Positions 1 through 20,030 of a stretch of DNA of 64,000 nucleotides are shown in pieces. A model generated the notes under the pieces. The model had not been told where the DNA came from. It ran no database searches and saw only the letters and a list, made by a program, of their open reading frames with translations. The DNA is from Antitrichia curtipendula (lineage: Eukaryota > Streptophyta > Bryopsida > Hypnales > Leucodontaceae), in assembly GCA_951230915.1 (NCBI GenBank), contig OX579636.1, positions 23,619,567 through 23,683,566 on the forward strand, in the 5' to 3' direction. How positions within the stretch are numbered: position 1 is the first letter of the stretch; every line of letters starts with the position of its first letter. A program made the position numbers and the translations under genes.

Positions 1-841
1 TAGACTCTGTTGACTTTATAATTTGAAATTTTTGCATGAAATCTTTAGGATGGATGCTTCTCATTACAATCTATAAATGAAACTTTGTTTCATGTCATTT
101 TAATAAATATTGCAAAAGTTAGAATATAAGTTAGAATATATATATTTTTATTTCAATGTCAAATCAAGTAGCAAAAAAAATATTCTAAATTTTTTTAAAT
201 TATTTTTTGGAATTTGTATAGATTGATACCTACTCAAAAAATTAAATCATTGAATTCCAAATAATGAGGTAAAAGTTATGAGGAGTTTTATTTTGTGGGC
301 AATGAAGATAGAAAAAACATATGAACTTATGAAGTTGTCTTTTGAAAAACTTCAAATAAAAATAAAAATAAAGCATATTAATTGTTTGCTAGAAAATTCT
401 TAGCATTGGGATTAACAATTCTAAAATTCTTCTAAAAATTATTAGCATATTACTTATATCTTTCACTTTATAGTTTTAAGAAAAATGAATATGAAAGTTT
501 TTTTAGTTAAATTTTTAAATATATATTTTCAACCCATTTTCCAACTTATTGATAAAAATGCACAATTGATAGGCCATACTTTTTTTTCCTAAAAATGTTG
601 AAAGACAACTTCACCTTTTGGGAGGACTAGAGAAGCCTACATTTTGAAATTTAGGCACATTAAACTTGCAATTGGTGGGGATGTTCACTCTTAAATTTTG
701 GGACAACTGAATGTACTTAAATAAGTTAATCTAAAGATTGTACAATCAATTTTGTTAAAAAATAAATATTGATGAAGATTTTGACCTTGCTTTGGAGGCA
801 AGTATTTTGAAGCAATTTTGAATAGGATGGTCCTCTAGAAG
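1..841. other. AT-rich intergenic sequence
   Basis: The stretch is strongly AT-rich with long A and T runs. No open reading frame of convincing codon character and no structured repeat was recognised. Confidence 0.6.
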
Positions 842-940
842 TTAACCCCTAAAGCCCCGCTTATCCCTTCAAGGGACAATTTGGTTCCGGGTAGGTTCCT
901 ATTGTCTCAATTTGAAGTGAATTTTTTTGAGATTTGTTGA
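842..940 (-). mobile_element. Truncated end of a TTAA-flanked element
   Basis: It starts TTAACCCCTAAAGCCCC and continues with a short palindrome around GGGACAA and a GGGTAGGTTCCTATTGTCTC segment. This is the reverse complement of the right end of the complete copy at 1094-2012. No matching second end is found, so this is a fragment in inverted orientation whose inner boundary is approximate. Confidence 0.65.
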
Positions 941-988
941 GGTTGTGTAGCTTTGCAAGAGCTTTGTGGATATATAATTTTGAAGTGT

Positions 989-1062
989 GGCATAAGTGAA
1001 GGCAATGTTTCACTTATGCCTACACTTTGAAGCATGGCATAAGTGAAGGCAATGTTTCACTT
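989..1062. repeat. Short perfect hairpin, partly duplicated
   Basis: GGCATAAGTGAA at 989-1000 is the exact reverse complement of TTCACTTATGCC at 1009-1020, giving a 12 bp stem and 8 nt loop. The left arm and loop are repeated directly at 1036-1062, preceded in both places by a TTTGAAG-like sequence. It lies between two TTAA-family pieces and may be debris of a small foldback element. Confidence 0.6.
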
Positions 1063-1093
1063 TATTTTATATTCTACCTTCCTCCTATACTAC

Positions 1094-2012
1094 TTAACCC
1101 CTAAAGCCCCGAGGCCTTTTCTCCATCAAAACACACTCAAAACTGCCACTTCTATTGCAATGAGCAAAAAACTATAAAAATTGTTTTTTTGCATATCTAA
1201 CCGTAGGATCTTATACTAGACTAGTATGAGAATGTGTGCAAGAAATTTCAGACTTTGACCAAATAGATTGCAAGATATTTGCATTCAAAGTGAAGAAAAC
1301 AAGTTTTTTTGCACCTTGCTTGACTAGATTTTTGGGCTTTGAACCTATTTAACTTAAATTTTTTGTATTGTTGATTTTGATTTTCTAAGTTTGTATGTTG
1401 AATACTTCAGTTGAGAATCTAGGAAAAAAAATTCAAGAAAAAAACACTAAATTTCTACTCATTAAAAAATTGTTAAGTAGAAGTAGATTCAAGATTGAAG
1501 GAATAACTAAATCGTTAATAGCTCTAAGACAAAATTGAAATACCATAATCCCAACAGTGAGATTGTTCTAGCAAGCAAATTCAAACTTGTCTAACAATTT
1601 TTTTCTGAAAATTGTAAAAATTGCATTCAAAAATGAATCCTAAAAGTTATTTTTTCAAGAAGATGCTTAGATTGCCTGAAAAACTAAGATTGTCCATAAC
1701 TTTTTCATTATTAGTCCAAATAGAATGAATCAAAGCTTCAAATGTAGACAAAAAGACATAGATTTTGAAAAAAATATTTAAGAAATTTATTTTGACTTTC
1801 TGTGATTTTTTTGTGCTGCCCGCCAAACTCTATTTTTGGCATAACTTTTTCTCTCGGGCACCAATTGAAATAAAAATTATATATCCAAAAAGCTCTCGTA
1901 GAACCGCACAACCTCAAAAAATCCCAAAAAATTTCTTTACAAATTGAGGTCACAGGAACCTACCCGGACCCAAATTGTCCTCCGAGGGGACAAACGGGCC
2001 TTTAGGGGTTAA
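1094..2012 (+). mobile_element. TTAA-flanked non-autonomous transposon, long form (copy A)
   Basis: The copy runs from TTAA (1094-1097) to TTAA (2009-2012), 919 bp. It begins TTAACCCCTAAAGCCCC and ends GGGCCTTTAGGGGTTAA, so the ends are inverted repeats of about 13 bp inside TTAA. Just inside the right end is an imperfect palindrome (TTGTCCTCCGAGGGGACAA). Internal blocks, such as the segment around CCGTAGGATCTTATACTAG near 1200, recur in the copies at 24.4, 25.0, 31.3, 35.3 and 54.2 kb. It retains about 300 bp missing from the short copies. No transposase is encoded. TTAA target and CCC-starting ends are the known hallmark of piggyBac elements; assignment to that superfamily is inference. Confidence 0.8.
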
Positions 2013-5000
2013 TTTATATGTTAAAAAGACAACTTCTACATGAAGTATTGTTTCCTTTTTTAAAAAGTTTTTTGGAGTATGAGTTCACTGAAATGGCCAA
2101 TGCCTTGGGTGTCAACCTCTTGAGATGGCCACTGAAACATTGGATTGCCCTGGACTGCCACAGACAGACAGGTTACAAGCAGGTCACAAATTGCACAGAC
2201 AAGCCACAAATGAACTCAACTTCAAATTTCAAGACCTCGCTCTTGAATTTGGGGACCTTGCTCTTGAGTTTGGGACCTCACTCTTGTTGTGCAGACTTGA
2301 ATTTGATTTGGTTCTGGTTGATTTGCCTAATGGTCACTTAACTTTGGGGAACTAAGCTTGGGATCACTTTGACACTTAAATTTAGTTTATGGTAACTTAA
2401 CATGGACGATTCAAAGCTTCACCATCGAGTGGAATTTGGCTAAAATTCTAAGGATTTCAAAAACACTCTAAGTCAAAGCTTTGTCGTGATTTTTTTCAAC
2501 ACCCTAGATTCTAGGTTCAAAAGACTATAGCTTCGCTGTGTTTGCATCACATGCTAAATTCTACAACAATTGACACCTTGGCAATATAAAAAACACAATT
2601 CAAGCACTAGAGTCCCCCCAAAGTGGCATTGCTAAGGTACGGTGAGGGATAAGCTCTAGGATTAGTGATTCAAAAAATCTCTAATTACAATTCTAGCAAA
2701 GTATACCAACAAGTTCAAATTTAACAAAGCAAGAGTCAAGGTTTGAAGGGACCCCTTAAGTCCTTCAAAGCTTGCAAAGTACCAACAAGAGAAGCTTGAA
2801 ATGCTTCAAAACACATGGATTGCGTTTACAACTTTGGCTTCAAAAAGGCCAACTAAATGAACCAACATGTTACAAAGCCAAAATAATGGTTAGAAGGGTG
2901 GTTTGAGAGGAGAATGGATACCCTTATATATTCTTCCCCGAGCACCCACCTCCTCTCATTTTTCCAAAAGTAATCCTATCACTTAGGATTTTCATCCTAA
3001 TCTCTTATTTTTTATTTTCTATGATGGTCCTACTTTCTAACTTTTGGAGTTTAATCCCAAATTCCAAACGGATTGCGCCATTAGCTTTTGAAGGCCATTT
3101 TTAACCAAAGAAAATTCCCTCTCCTTTTTATCTTGCGAAAAACTCAACAAATCCTAACGTCAACTTAACAACCAAAAGGGGTTAAAATCCAACTTTTTGA
3201 AGTTGACTTTTCTAAGAAAAGTCACTAGCCTAGGCTTTTAAGTAGGTGTAAGGAAGTATTAAAAGACCCCTCTTTCACTTCAATCCGACTTTGTGTGTTC
3301 CCGATACGTTGGTCAACTCCACAAATAATCTTGAACTTCACCAGTCTTAGAGGATCTTGTCAATTTAAAAAGTTTTGACTATCAAAATGCCACGAAACTT
3401 GTTAGGTTAGGTTATTAACATAAAAGAAACCAAAATAATTTTTAGTGAGATTTTACCGCAATCAAGGTAATTTCTAGAAATTTCCCATCGTAGGTTGTCG
3501 TGGTTGACCGTCTGGAAGAAATACTTCTATAATCCAAAAAATTCCGAAACTTTTTATGGAACCTCCCATGGAATCCCACAAAAGATATGCAAGCTCATAT
3601 TTTTACTTTGCACAATGGTCATAGGAGATCCAAATTCTATCATCTCTTGTGTCATCTCCTTCAATCACCCTCGCAATCACCAAGGTCTAGGAAATCTTTC
3701 ACCCAAGGGAGAATCTTAGCAAACGGATTTTCCCGTTGAGTCCCCAGTTTGGTGCTAAACCTAGAACACCGTCCTCTGGTCATAGATTCTCTCCTATGGC
3801 CCATCTTCAGTTTATAATACATGCATGTTAATAATTGGGATTTCTACTATATATGAAAAATGATTTGGAAACTTAAACCTCTCTGCGGAACTAGGTTTAG
3901 GTTTCTTACCAAGGTTCTCTCGGACCAATTAGCCCCAAGTTGTTACAAGTTATGTAGGTTTGGCTATTTCGGGCAATTCCATTCAATATCTACAATTTGC
4001 CTTATTTTTCAGGTTCTAACCTATTTACAAACAAGATTTGGTTCAACCTACGTAAAAACACTTCAAGTATGAACAAATACTATATTGGTATGTAACATAC
4101 CTATTCTGGTTCTACATTCTTTTTTGGGCTTTTTTTTAATCTTTTTATATACTTAAATTTGCGAAAAAGAAAAAGAAAAAGTAGTGAGTCCCAAGTGATG
4201 AATATGGGACTTACATCCATGTCATAGATCACATTACCAAAAAATTGGATGACTTTATTTCCTATGTAGTACTGCCCATCCACATAGCGATTATGTGGCA
4301 CTAAGCTATTTGTCAAATGGTGCATCATGGAAACCTTGGAAGATTGTGTTTTTCGGGATGTTATAAAAATACAAGGTAAAAAAGAGCATATTTTCTAAAA
4401 ATTTGGCATGTACAACGGATTTTAGGTGACATCTATACTAATTCCTTTCGCGTCAAAACGAACACCATGCCACATTTTTTTCGACATCACAAAAAACACC
4501 AGTTTTTTATAGTGACAATTGCTCATAGCATTATTGTACTCATTTGCTTAAAATAATTCTATCATAATATCCCAACTATAATCTTCTCCAATTCATTATC
4601 AACTACACAATTGCTTTAAGCCTTTCCAAACATAATATTATAAATATTAATGCTCTCTCTTTCTCTCCTTATTAATCCATATTCAAGCACATAAATAACA
4701 ACATGACTTCAAGCTATAAATTGGAACTTAGTTGTTCAATCATTGGATACACAATTTCATACAACATCCAATCAGTGTAACTGTTACACAACAAATACAT
4801 CATTTATTAATTCAACAATTAATTCTCTCTTCAAAATACAACAAGCTTTAAGCTCTTCCACAACACTCACACAATGCTTAAAGCTTACTCAGTATACACA
4901 ATATAGTCGCTTCAAACATACACTAGACAACATCCAGCTTTAAGCACAATCAACACATACAACTACATATACAGACACATACACACACAACCGAGAAAGA

Positions 5001-8000
5001 ATATGAAGAAGAGAACTTCTAGGAAAACAACACTGCTAAAAGCTAAAAGCAAGAGTGAGAAAATACTTCCACAAATTTCTTCTTAATTAGCTGACTTCAA
5101 GCAATTCCCCAAATCTTACTGATTTAACTGTCAATACTTCAATTGCTTAGAGCTACCCTCAGAATCTATGGTGATTCCTCAAATCATTTAGCATTTACAC
5201 TCTTATCACCACGTAAATCTAAAACCAAATGCAAAATAAACTCTTTTTATACATGAAAACCAAAAGTAGCGTTTATTTATAATTTTACAGGCTTATATGA
5301 TTGCACATGTAAATGTTCAAGAATCATATATAAATGTGAATGAAGAAGAGACTATGAATTAAATAATGGAAGAAATGATGAGGCAATTCAAATTCTTAAA
5401 ACCACTACCTACTGGGATGGTGAAGAAATATTTGAAAGGTTATTTCAAGAGATGTAGATTACAACATCACAAATTCTGGATTAAATATGTAGATACATAA
5501 AGACTTGACAATTATAAACCTATGGCTTGGGTGCAATTGATAGAGTATTGAAAATTAACAGAAGGGAGTAAGAAATACTACTAGAATAAGAAAAAATGTG
5601 ATGGTCCAAAAACCACATTAGGTATAATTTGGTCCCTATTAATTCATTCATCTTAATACATTGACTCTTGATTGTAAAATATTATATTCATAACATGCGC
5701 TACAATCATGGTGTGTACATGCATGCATAAATTATATTTAATGTGGTCTTTGGATCATATGCATTCTTATATATGATGTATACACTTGGTCAATTGTTGA
5801 ATATCATGTAATAGTAGGTTGAACTACATATGCTCCATTCTCTATAAACTAATTAATAGCAAATGAATATTGAATGAAAGATTTGTAGGTTTAATCATTT
5901 CAAATTTGTATTGTATATATAGTGGATTATATATATAGCGGATATACAAAAGTTTGTATTATGTAAATGATATTTTATATTATATGTTGAATAGAGTTTG
6001 AGATTTCATAATTAGCTAGGAATCCTTGTTCATTGAGCGGAGAAGTAATTGTATTAGCATCAAAAGGGACTAAAAGTGAGGACTATTTAAAAAGTTTAAG
6101 ATAAACCATTTTTGTAAAGTAGTGCTCTCATATAAATGTATATTAAGCAAGTTTCACCATTAAGTGTATAAGACTAAGAGTCACACATTGCATTAACTAA
6201 ACTCATAAAAGAAAAATCCTAAAAAACTAACCATGTAGATAAAAACTAATATGTATGTCAATCAATGGTATTCATCTGAAAAAGAATTATATGCAATATA
6301 TAATTTGTAATTTGCACATTGTATAGACAATTATTATTTTTTAAACTTTGACTAATTTTTGGTGGTAGATGAAATGTTATAGAAAGAAAAACAGAAGTTT
6401 GAGGAAGAATGCATAGTCAAAGCGGACTGTGGTACTAACAATGAGACATTGTATTCTCTTATTGACCATTCTAGCAAAGCTGCTTTTGTATGTAGGACAA
6501 TAAATGTATACTCTCATTGAATTTAAAAATCAAGATTGAATACCACAAATACTATTTTCATATATTTATTGAGCATAATATAGTTTTGATCTAATACAGT
6601 ATTTACCATAAATTTTTTTAAATTTCTACTTGTTTTTCATTGACATGATTCTTTAGGGTTTGATGATGAAGTGTAGACTAGGACAAAATACCATCACTAG
6701 AACTCATCAGGACCCCTATGATAAATATAAGCAATCAACTGTATGATGTCGTTGACAACATTTTGTCTCCATTTGCAGCTGGGTGTGCATCTTTGTCTTC
6801 TACAAATACAATGACAATAAACCCTAAGTCATGTATTCAACAACATTTTAAATTCAAACTTTACAGACTACAAAAGGTGGATCTCAAACAACAATAGAAA
6901 TACTTTATAATTTGAAGCAGCCATACATGGAAGAGGGTGAAGTTTTATTTTCTTGTATATCCAAATCTGCTCTTTAAAAACACAATTGCATACAAAGAAA
7001 TACCTAGCAAAATCCACAATTTTAAAGTAGCCATCACGGTGTCGTGTTGAGAGCGGTTTGCCTCAAGAAATCACGAGGATTTTGGTTGCAATCAAAAATG
7101 GCTTAAGAAGTAATGAAATCATAGTTCTGTAGATTATTCAAACTCGATTGTCGAATCTTCAAACTACTCCCCGTTGGCCTATCTTGTAGTGGTTCTAGTT
7201 GAGTTCAAAGGTTAAGGTAGGTGATAAAAAACCACGGTCTTCGAATAGATAAAATGAGACGGTCAGACCATGAGCTGAACCGTCTGAGAGATTGGATCCT
7301 AAATTTTAAACCCACGGTAACCAGCAATTATGCCTCACCAATGGGAACAACAAAAATGTACAATCATGTAGGTGATCAACCCTACTTTGTTGTATCCACA
7401 ACACAAAAAAGGTTAACAAATGGTTTCACCAACGTCGCTCGCAACAACAAAATTTACAAAAAAAGACAAGCCACAAGCCACAAGCCACAATACACAAGTC
7501 TTTGTCTCCAACTCGAACTCTTCTTTCAACTTCAACTCTTTGACTAAACTTTGATTAGCTGCCACCAATGTTTCACAATTTCAAATGAGATGAGTGATAG
7601 TTTTTTGAAAAGCTTACACGATTCTCTACTTCTCCTCCAAATCTCAAGTTATTCTAACACTCTGTCCAATTTCAATGGCCATCCGAAGTTTCGGCCTCTA
7701 AAATTGAGGGCAGCAATCCCTTCTTCATTTCAACACACACAATTCTCTCATAAATATTTTAAATAGAACAAATGATAGCTTCTTAGAAAGCTAACAAAAG
7801 TTTTTCCAAACCCTCAAATTGACCTCTTGCAAGAGGTCAATGGGACTATGGTTGAAATTATGGTAATAGGCACTATTTCAAAACATGAAAAGAATTTGTG
7901 CAAAGCACTTGCAGTAGAGGATAAGTATTACCTACCTTTGTTTTTGTAAGTAGTGTTAGCTAAATTTATTGTAGGTCTTGGATAAAAAAATTGTAATACC

Positions 8001-8023
8001 ATATGAAGTGGAATTGTGGTCCC
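2013..8023. other. Gene-free AT-rich tract
   Basis: No convincing gene was recognised; frames up to 108 codons look like chance openings. Visible details are three units of about 21 bp around CTCTTGAATTTGGGGACC (about 2240-2286), a three-fold AAGCCACA run near 7467-7490, and a CT/CA-rich stretch with recurring CTTTAAGC words between 4600 and 4950. Part of 3.2-4.1 kb has slightly more balanced composition and could be old transposon sequence, but no motif supports a class. Confidence 0.45.
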
Positions 8024-8904
8024 TTAACCCCTAAAGGTCAGAGACTATGTTTTCACCAAAAAATCTCCAAAACTATTATTTCTAGTACAAGTACCAAGTA
8101 CCAAGTTTAAAAAAAACAAACATTTTTAGACACATGTAATCATAGGATCGTGTAATACACTAGTTTGAAAAGATGTGAAATAAATTTCATAAATTTCCAT
8201 CATGTCAATTGCAAGATATTAGCATTTGAAGTGACAAAAATCATTTTTTTGTCCCTACAAAAAACCGGGCAGTTGCACTTTACAAGGTCACATTTGTATG
8301 AAAAAGTGTCCAAAATGGTGGTTACTCTTTGGATTCATTATTCAAGGCAAGTTGACTACATGCTTGAAAAAACTTAGATCATTTGGAATTGTACAACATT
8401 TAGGAAAAAAATAGTAAGTAGAAAGAAGTAGAAGATGATTCAAAATACTAAATTGTCAAGAATTTAGTTATGGAGTTGAAAAATGTCAATCCCAGTGGTT
8501 GTAATGTTGTAATATAAGACTTCAAAGTTTATTTTAGAGTAGAGATTCCATAACTATCCGCAAACTAAAACTCCTTGTAACTTTCATCTCATTAATCAAA
8601 ATGGAATGATTCAAAGCTTTTCATATATATATAAATATAGAAAAAAAATTCAAGTTTTTATTTCTTAAAAAGTGATTTTTTGAGAATTTTTTGAGTTGCT
8701 TGCCGAGTAATGAAAATTACATATCATACAATAGCTTTTAAATCATGTAGTCAAAAGTTATGGAAATTATTGGGCCTTAAATCTACTCCTTGGACACATG
8801 TTAAGTGAAAATTTCATAGAAAATAAATAAAAAATTTGTTCATAGTGAACTGCTCCAAATCACTATGTTGCCAAAAAAATGGTGTTTGGTCCTTTAGGGG
8901 TTAA
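8024..8904 (+). mobile_element. TTAA-flanked non-autonomous transposon, second subfamily (copy B)
   Basis: The copy runs from TTAA at 8024 to TTAA at 8901-8904, 881 bp. The ends are TTAACCCCTAAAGG and CCTTTAGGGGTTAA. Its interior matches copy C at 20.0-21.0 kb along its length, for example the ACACATGTAATC-TAGGATC block and the CACAAGGTCACATTTGTATG block. It shares only the TAGGATCTTATA and AAATTTCA core with the copy A group, so it is a distinct subfamily. It has no coding capacity. Confidence 0.8.
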
Positions 8905-9691
8905 GAAAGTGATCAACTATGCACAAAAGGCTTAGGAAACTTTTCCATTGGAAAATGAAAATTTGAAAACCTCAACAAAAATTAATCAAAATCCACGAGC
9001 TTAGGTATAGCGGTCATAGATACCTAAAATTACTATAAATAGTATTTGTTTTTGTTTTTGTTAATTTTTGTTTTAAAATTGAAATTTTTTTTTGAGTTTT
9101 GAGTTTGGGAGGCTCCATGCTCGCAGTTCACAAGCTCGCGCGTTACGCCGCTGTGGAACAAGCTCACGTTGCTCATCACAGGGAACTTTGGACGATTCAC
9201 TGGACAGTGAATGCCACAAAAAACGGGGTGAATGGGGGGTGAAAGTTTACTATCTTTAGACATGTCCCCAAAACGTCCTCAAGCACAGCTGAAGTAAAGG
9301 AATCCGGGATAGAAAGGATTATAAGGAAAGCACGTCTTCATCTTCCAGATGGGCCCAACTCTGTACGTCCGTGGCTTTTGGATTGGTTGCGTCTGCCTTG
9401 GTCCAAATATCAAGGAGCTGAAGGATTCCATTCCTTGCTACAAGACTCCGTCTCGCACCAAGCTCCATGGCTCCGTAACAACGCTAACAAGCCGGACCAA
9501 ATTGAGATGCACGAGTGGAACTCGAGTTAATTTGAGTACTGTAGTAGGAAATCCCGGCACTCATTGTTGTATCGATCCCAAATTTTCTACGGCTTGAACA
9601 AAATTTGTATCTAACATTATAGTGACTCACTAGACACAGAACAGCACCCCAATAAAGTGAACACGACTTTCATCCAGGAGCAAAAATGCAT
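8905..9691. other. Upstream flank of the malic enzyme gene
   Basis: Composition shifts from AT-rich to more balanced from about 9100 onward. Open frames at 9033-9263 (-) and 9349-9597 (+) were not recognised as any protein family. This is probably distal promoter sequence of the downstream gene. Confidence 0.4.
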
Positions 9692-9700
9692 TATAAAATA
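9692..9700 (+). promoter_or_regulatory. Candidate TATA box
   Basis: TATAAAATA lies about 320 bp upstream of a strong splice donor (GGTAAGT at 10018) that would fit a leader intron, and about 730 bp before the malic enzyme start codon. TATA words are common in AT-rich plant DNA, so the position relative to the inferred leader exon is the only support. Confidence 0.35.
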
Positions 9701-10018
9701 AAAAACCGGTAGCTCTTGTACTGGGACTTGTCAAGATTCCCATCTTGTACGACTGCACCAAGCTTTGCCATTGCCATTTTCATTGGAAATTCCCACAGTT
9801 GTTTCGGATACGAAAGAGGAGATGAGATTGTACAACGGGAATATTCTGACTATTATCCTTTTGCAGAAGGTGCTTTCAGTTCTCTTGACAGTGTGCGTGT
9901 AACGTACAAAGAGCAGCAGCTGTATTCGAGACTTCGGTCTCTTCCATTTAGTGTGAGTAGTGTTTGCTTGGAGATTCTGGAGTTGAGGTTCTCGTTTTGT
10001 TGATCTTCACTATACTGG

Positions 10019-10272
10019 GTAAGTAAAAAAATTTCAGACTGCGAGCTGCTGAATTGTGGTATTCTGCAGTTCAACACCGGTTTGCTTCAAGAATTATAAT
10101 TAAGGTTTGAGTGTTGTGTGTGTGTGGATTTGGTATGTTTGTTTTTTGAGGTGTTTCGGTTTGAGAGAAGTGGTTGGGTAGTGTGTCACTTGTCACAGAT
10201 TGATAGCCATTTAGTACATACGAGAAGAATCTCAGCGTTTCCATCGAGCTTGAGTTGTTTTTTCCTTCGCAG
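10019..10272 (+). other. Probable 5' UTR intron of the malic enzyme gene
   Basis: A consensus donor (G|GTAAGT) at 10019 is followed by a T-rich tract and a strong acceptor (TTTTTTCCTTCGCAG|G) ending at 10272. The enclosed 254 bp match the size of the coding introns. No long open frame continues across, so both flanking pieces would be untranslated leader. Inferred from splice signals only. Confidence 0.45.
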
Positions 10273-10287
10273 GATCGGAGTGAATAC

Positions 10288-10398
10288 ATGTCACAGTTTT
10301 GTGTGATTTGAGTCTCTCGTGCTGTTCTGAAAACCGGATTTCATGTTGACAGTTGATTATCGCTGTCGTGGTTAATGATTGTTTGCATTTCTGTCTGA
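10288..10398 (+). promoter_or_regulatory. Three short upstream ORFs before the malic enzyme start
   Basis: Between the proposed leader acceptor and the start codon there are three ATG-initiated mini-ORFs: 10288-10311 (7 codons, MSQFCVI), 10343-10375 (10 codons, MLTVDYRCRG) and 10375-10398 (7 codons, MIVCISV). The stop of the second and the start of the third overlap as TAATG. The main ATG follows 28 bases later. Such uORFs can lower or condition translation of the main frame; conservation is unknown. Confidence 0.4.
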
Positions 10399-10426
10399 AA
10401 TTGTTAGCAAATTACACACTTCTGTG

Positions 10427-17671
<7,245 letters not shown>

Positions 17672-18951
17672 AGGAGACATTCAAGCGGAGCAGGGAAACT
17701 TGAGAAGGTGGTTGAACATAATCCCAAGTTATGTTGTGTAAATTAAGAACGCCCATATCTGTCTTTGGTTTATACTAGGTCTCGGGTATGAAGAGGTGGA
17801 GGTGATACAGCGCCTTGAGAACTGCGTTGTGTGACTAGATTTCTTTGTTTCGGTTCTATGATGAATACCCACGCTCGGGGACGCAGGCAAATTTTTATGT
17901 GATGTGTCGGTACTAGTAGACGTTTGTATAGTTTCCAGAGATGTCGTACTTAAGCATCCACTTGGAATGGATGGATCAAGTGAACTTTGTGTGTACACTG
18001 AAGCTAAATAATGTATGGATAGTATAAGTTACTGTTTGTTGTTTTTGGTGTTGGTGTTAATGGTACTGTAAAAAATGACTTTGGTCCAAATATTTCCTTC
18101 AGAATATTGATCATTCGGTTGTACATGATTTTGGTTTCTTTGTTTTGAGTGGACTGGAACCCTGAAAGCAAAGGACCATTTTTTTATCATCCATAAGACA
18201 CTTAATGTCCACGACGTCCTCCTAGGGTTAATCCCTAAAGGACATTGCAAACATTTATGTCCTTTGGATGATTGCAAGTGGGACAGTAGGATGGAAAAAA
18301 TAAACATTTTTTCATCCAATTCTTTACGGGTTAGTGGCTTGAATGCATTTTTAGTGAATAGTGTTGCATATTTCATCATTATGGTGTTGTTGGTTTTTCT
18401 AAAGAAGAAGATGCTTAAGATCACCCTTGTAGAATATTTATCCCATTCTTACTAACTAATGAAATGAGAATTATATTTTTTGAATTTGAGGCCAACTAAT
18501 GAAATGAAATTTATCAAGTTTTGTTCTACTCAGAATGGAAATTTTGAAAATAAATTAAAAAGTCAGTGCTTTATTGCAATTTTAACTTTGGACCTATAAA
18601 AATGGTTTGTTAATTTTAGAATGACATTATAGCTTTGTTTTACTCCATGATTTTCTATACTACTTTTTCCATCCCAAAATGATTGTTTACAATTTTGTTG
18701 ATATTTTTTGAGCCAATTCATTGACCATATTGTGAAAAACATAATTAAGAAAGGTTCCAAATTTAATATCACTAGAATTGATGAAAGAACATTGCATGTG
18801 TTCATTGCAACCTAAATAAAATTAGCCACAAGGAAGTATTTTCTTGACCTACTCAAAACAACCTAAAAGAAACATGACATTCAAAGTAGACAATCATTTT
18901 GGAACAGAGGGAATATATGGTACCATATTTGAGTCTTTGAATATAAGAGAT
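17672..18951. other. 3' flank of malic enzyme and intergenic DNA
   Basis: The first ~350 bp are probably the 3' UTR; no single polyadenylation signal stands out. At 18229 a TTAATCCCTAAAGGAC word resembles an end of the TTAA family, but no partner or internal match follows. Otherwise the stretch is AT-rich and empty. Confidence 0.45.
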
Positions 18952-19276
18952 ATACTCATTTTGGCATAGTAGAATATTTTTTTTCAAAAAACATTTGAAC
19001 TACAAAAAGTTGGGAAATCAATCTAAATTTCATCTACAATTTTTTTTAAGATTTTAAGCCTTCAATCAAAAGTTATAGACAAAATTTAGAGAAGGAATGG
19101 AAGGTACATTTTCTTTGAGGTTTTCAAACATCCTCTCTAAATTGTGTCCATAACTTTGTTTGGAAGGCTCAAAATCATAAATGGATTTTTGAAGATGAAA
19201 TTTAGATTTATTTATCAACTTTTCTAAGTTCAAAGTTTTTAAAAAAAAATTATGCTACTATGCTAAAATGAGGTTT
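18952..19276. repeat. Long inverted repeat (foldback), arms about 160 bp
   Basis: The left arm (about 18952-19110) and right arm (about 19118-19276) are reverse complements over almost their whole length with scattered mismatches. Paired landmarks are CTCATTTTGGCATAGTAG with CTACTATGCTAAAATGAG, AATCTAAATTTCATCT with AGATGAAATTTAGATT, and AAAATTTAGAGA with TCTCTAAATTGTG. The loop is only a few bases. It has the form of a foldback MITE; a transcript would make long imperfect double-stranded RNA. Confidence 0.75.
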
Positions 19277-20030
19277 GAAGTTCTACATTGAACACAACTC
19301 CTAAGTTTTGACAATGAGAGGTCAAGCTTTCATCTTCAAAATGTCCCATACCCTTTGAGGATTCATGATGGATAATAGATTTCATTATAATATTGACCTC
19401 TCCAATTGCTACTTAGTTAACATGGGTTGGCATCAAGTTGTATTGGTATCCTTTCTAACATTTTGACTTTCTTACAATTAATTTTCTTTGGATTTGGCAA
19501 GGTGACTTGTTAATTTTCAAAATCATCTAGCTTTGAAATTTTTTATTATTTTTTGCCAAAGCGCTTGGAGGGGGCAGTGTGTAAAAAAACAAAGGGGATA
19601 GGTGCAAACACCAAGTATTTTTTAGGGGAGTATTATTTTTATTTTATATCCTTAAAACACACTATCATTTTATAATTTTTTACTTTGGGTTATTAGAGAA
19701 GGGGCTTGCATTACTTGTAATTCTAAATTGATATGAATAAATGATATAGTAATTTAGATTAAAAAAAGAATTCTACTACAATTTTTGTCCTACATTAAAT
19801 ATCTTTCAAACATTCTTTTCTTTCCCCTACTAATGACTACTTACAACTAGAACTTAATAGAAAAGTGTAGTCAATACTACTATTGTATCTTCCATAAAAA
19901 TTGTCAATGACACTCATTTACTAGGTAGGTATCATATTATTGAATGCTATCAATTGAACTTTAAATTTAGGTTCTTTTTACATTATTAATATGAATGATA
20001 TAGAGATCACTTTTTGATATCAACTTTACT
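19277..20030. other. AT-rich intergenic sequence
   Basis: No gene, repeat pair or structured signal was recognised. Confidence 0.5.

Noticed and set aside
18229..18255. TTAATCCCTAAAGGAC word read as another transposon end
   Set aside because: No internal family sequence follows on either side and no partner end was found, so it may be chance.
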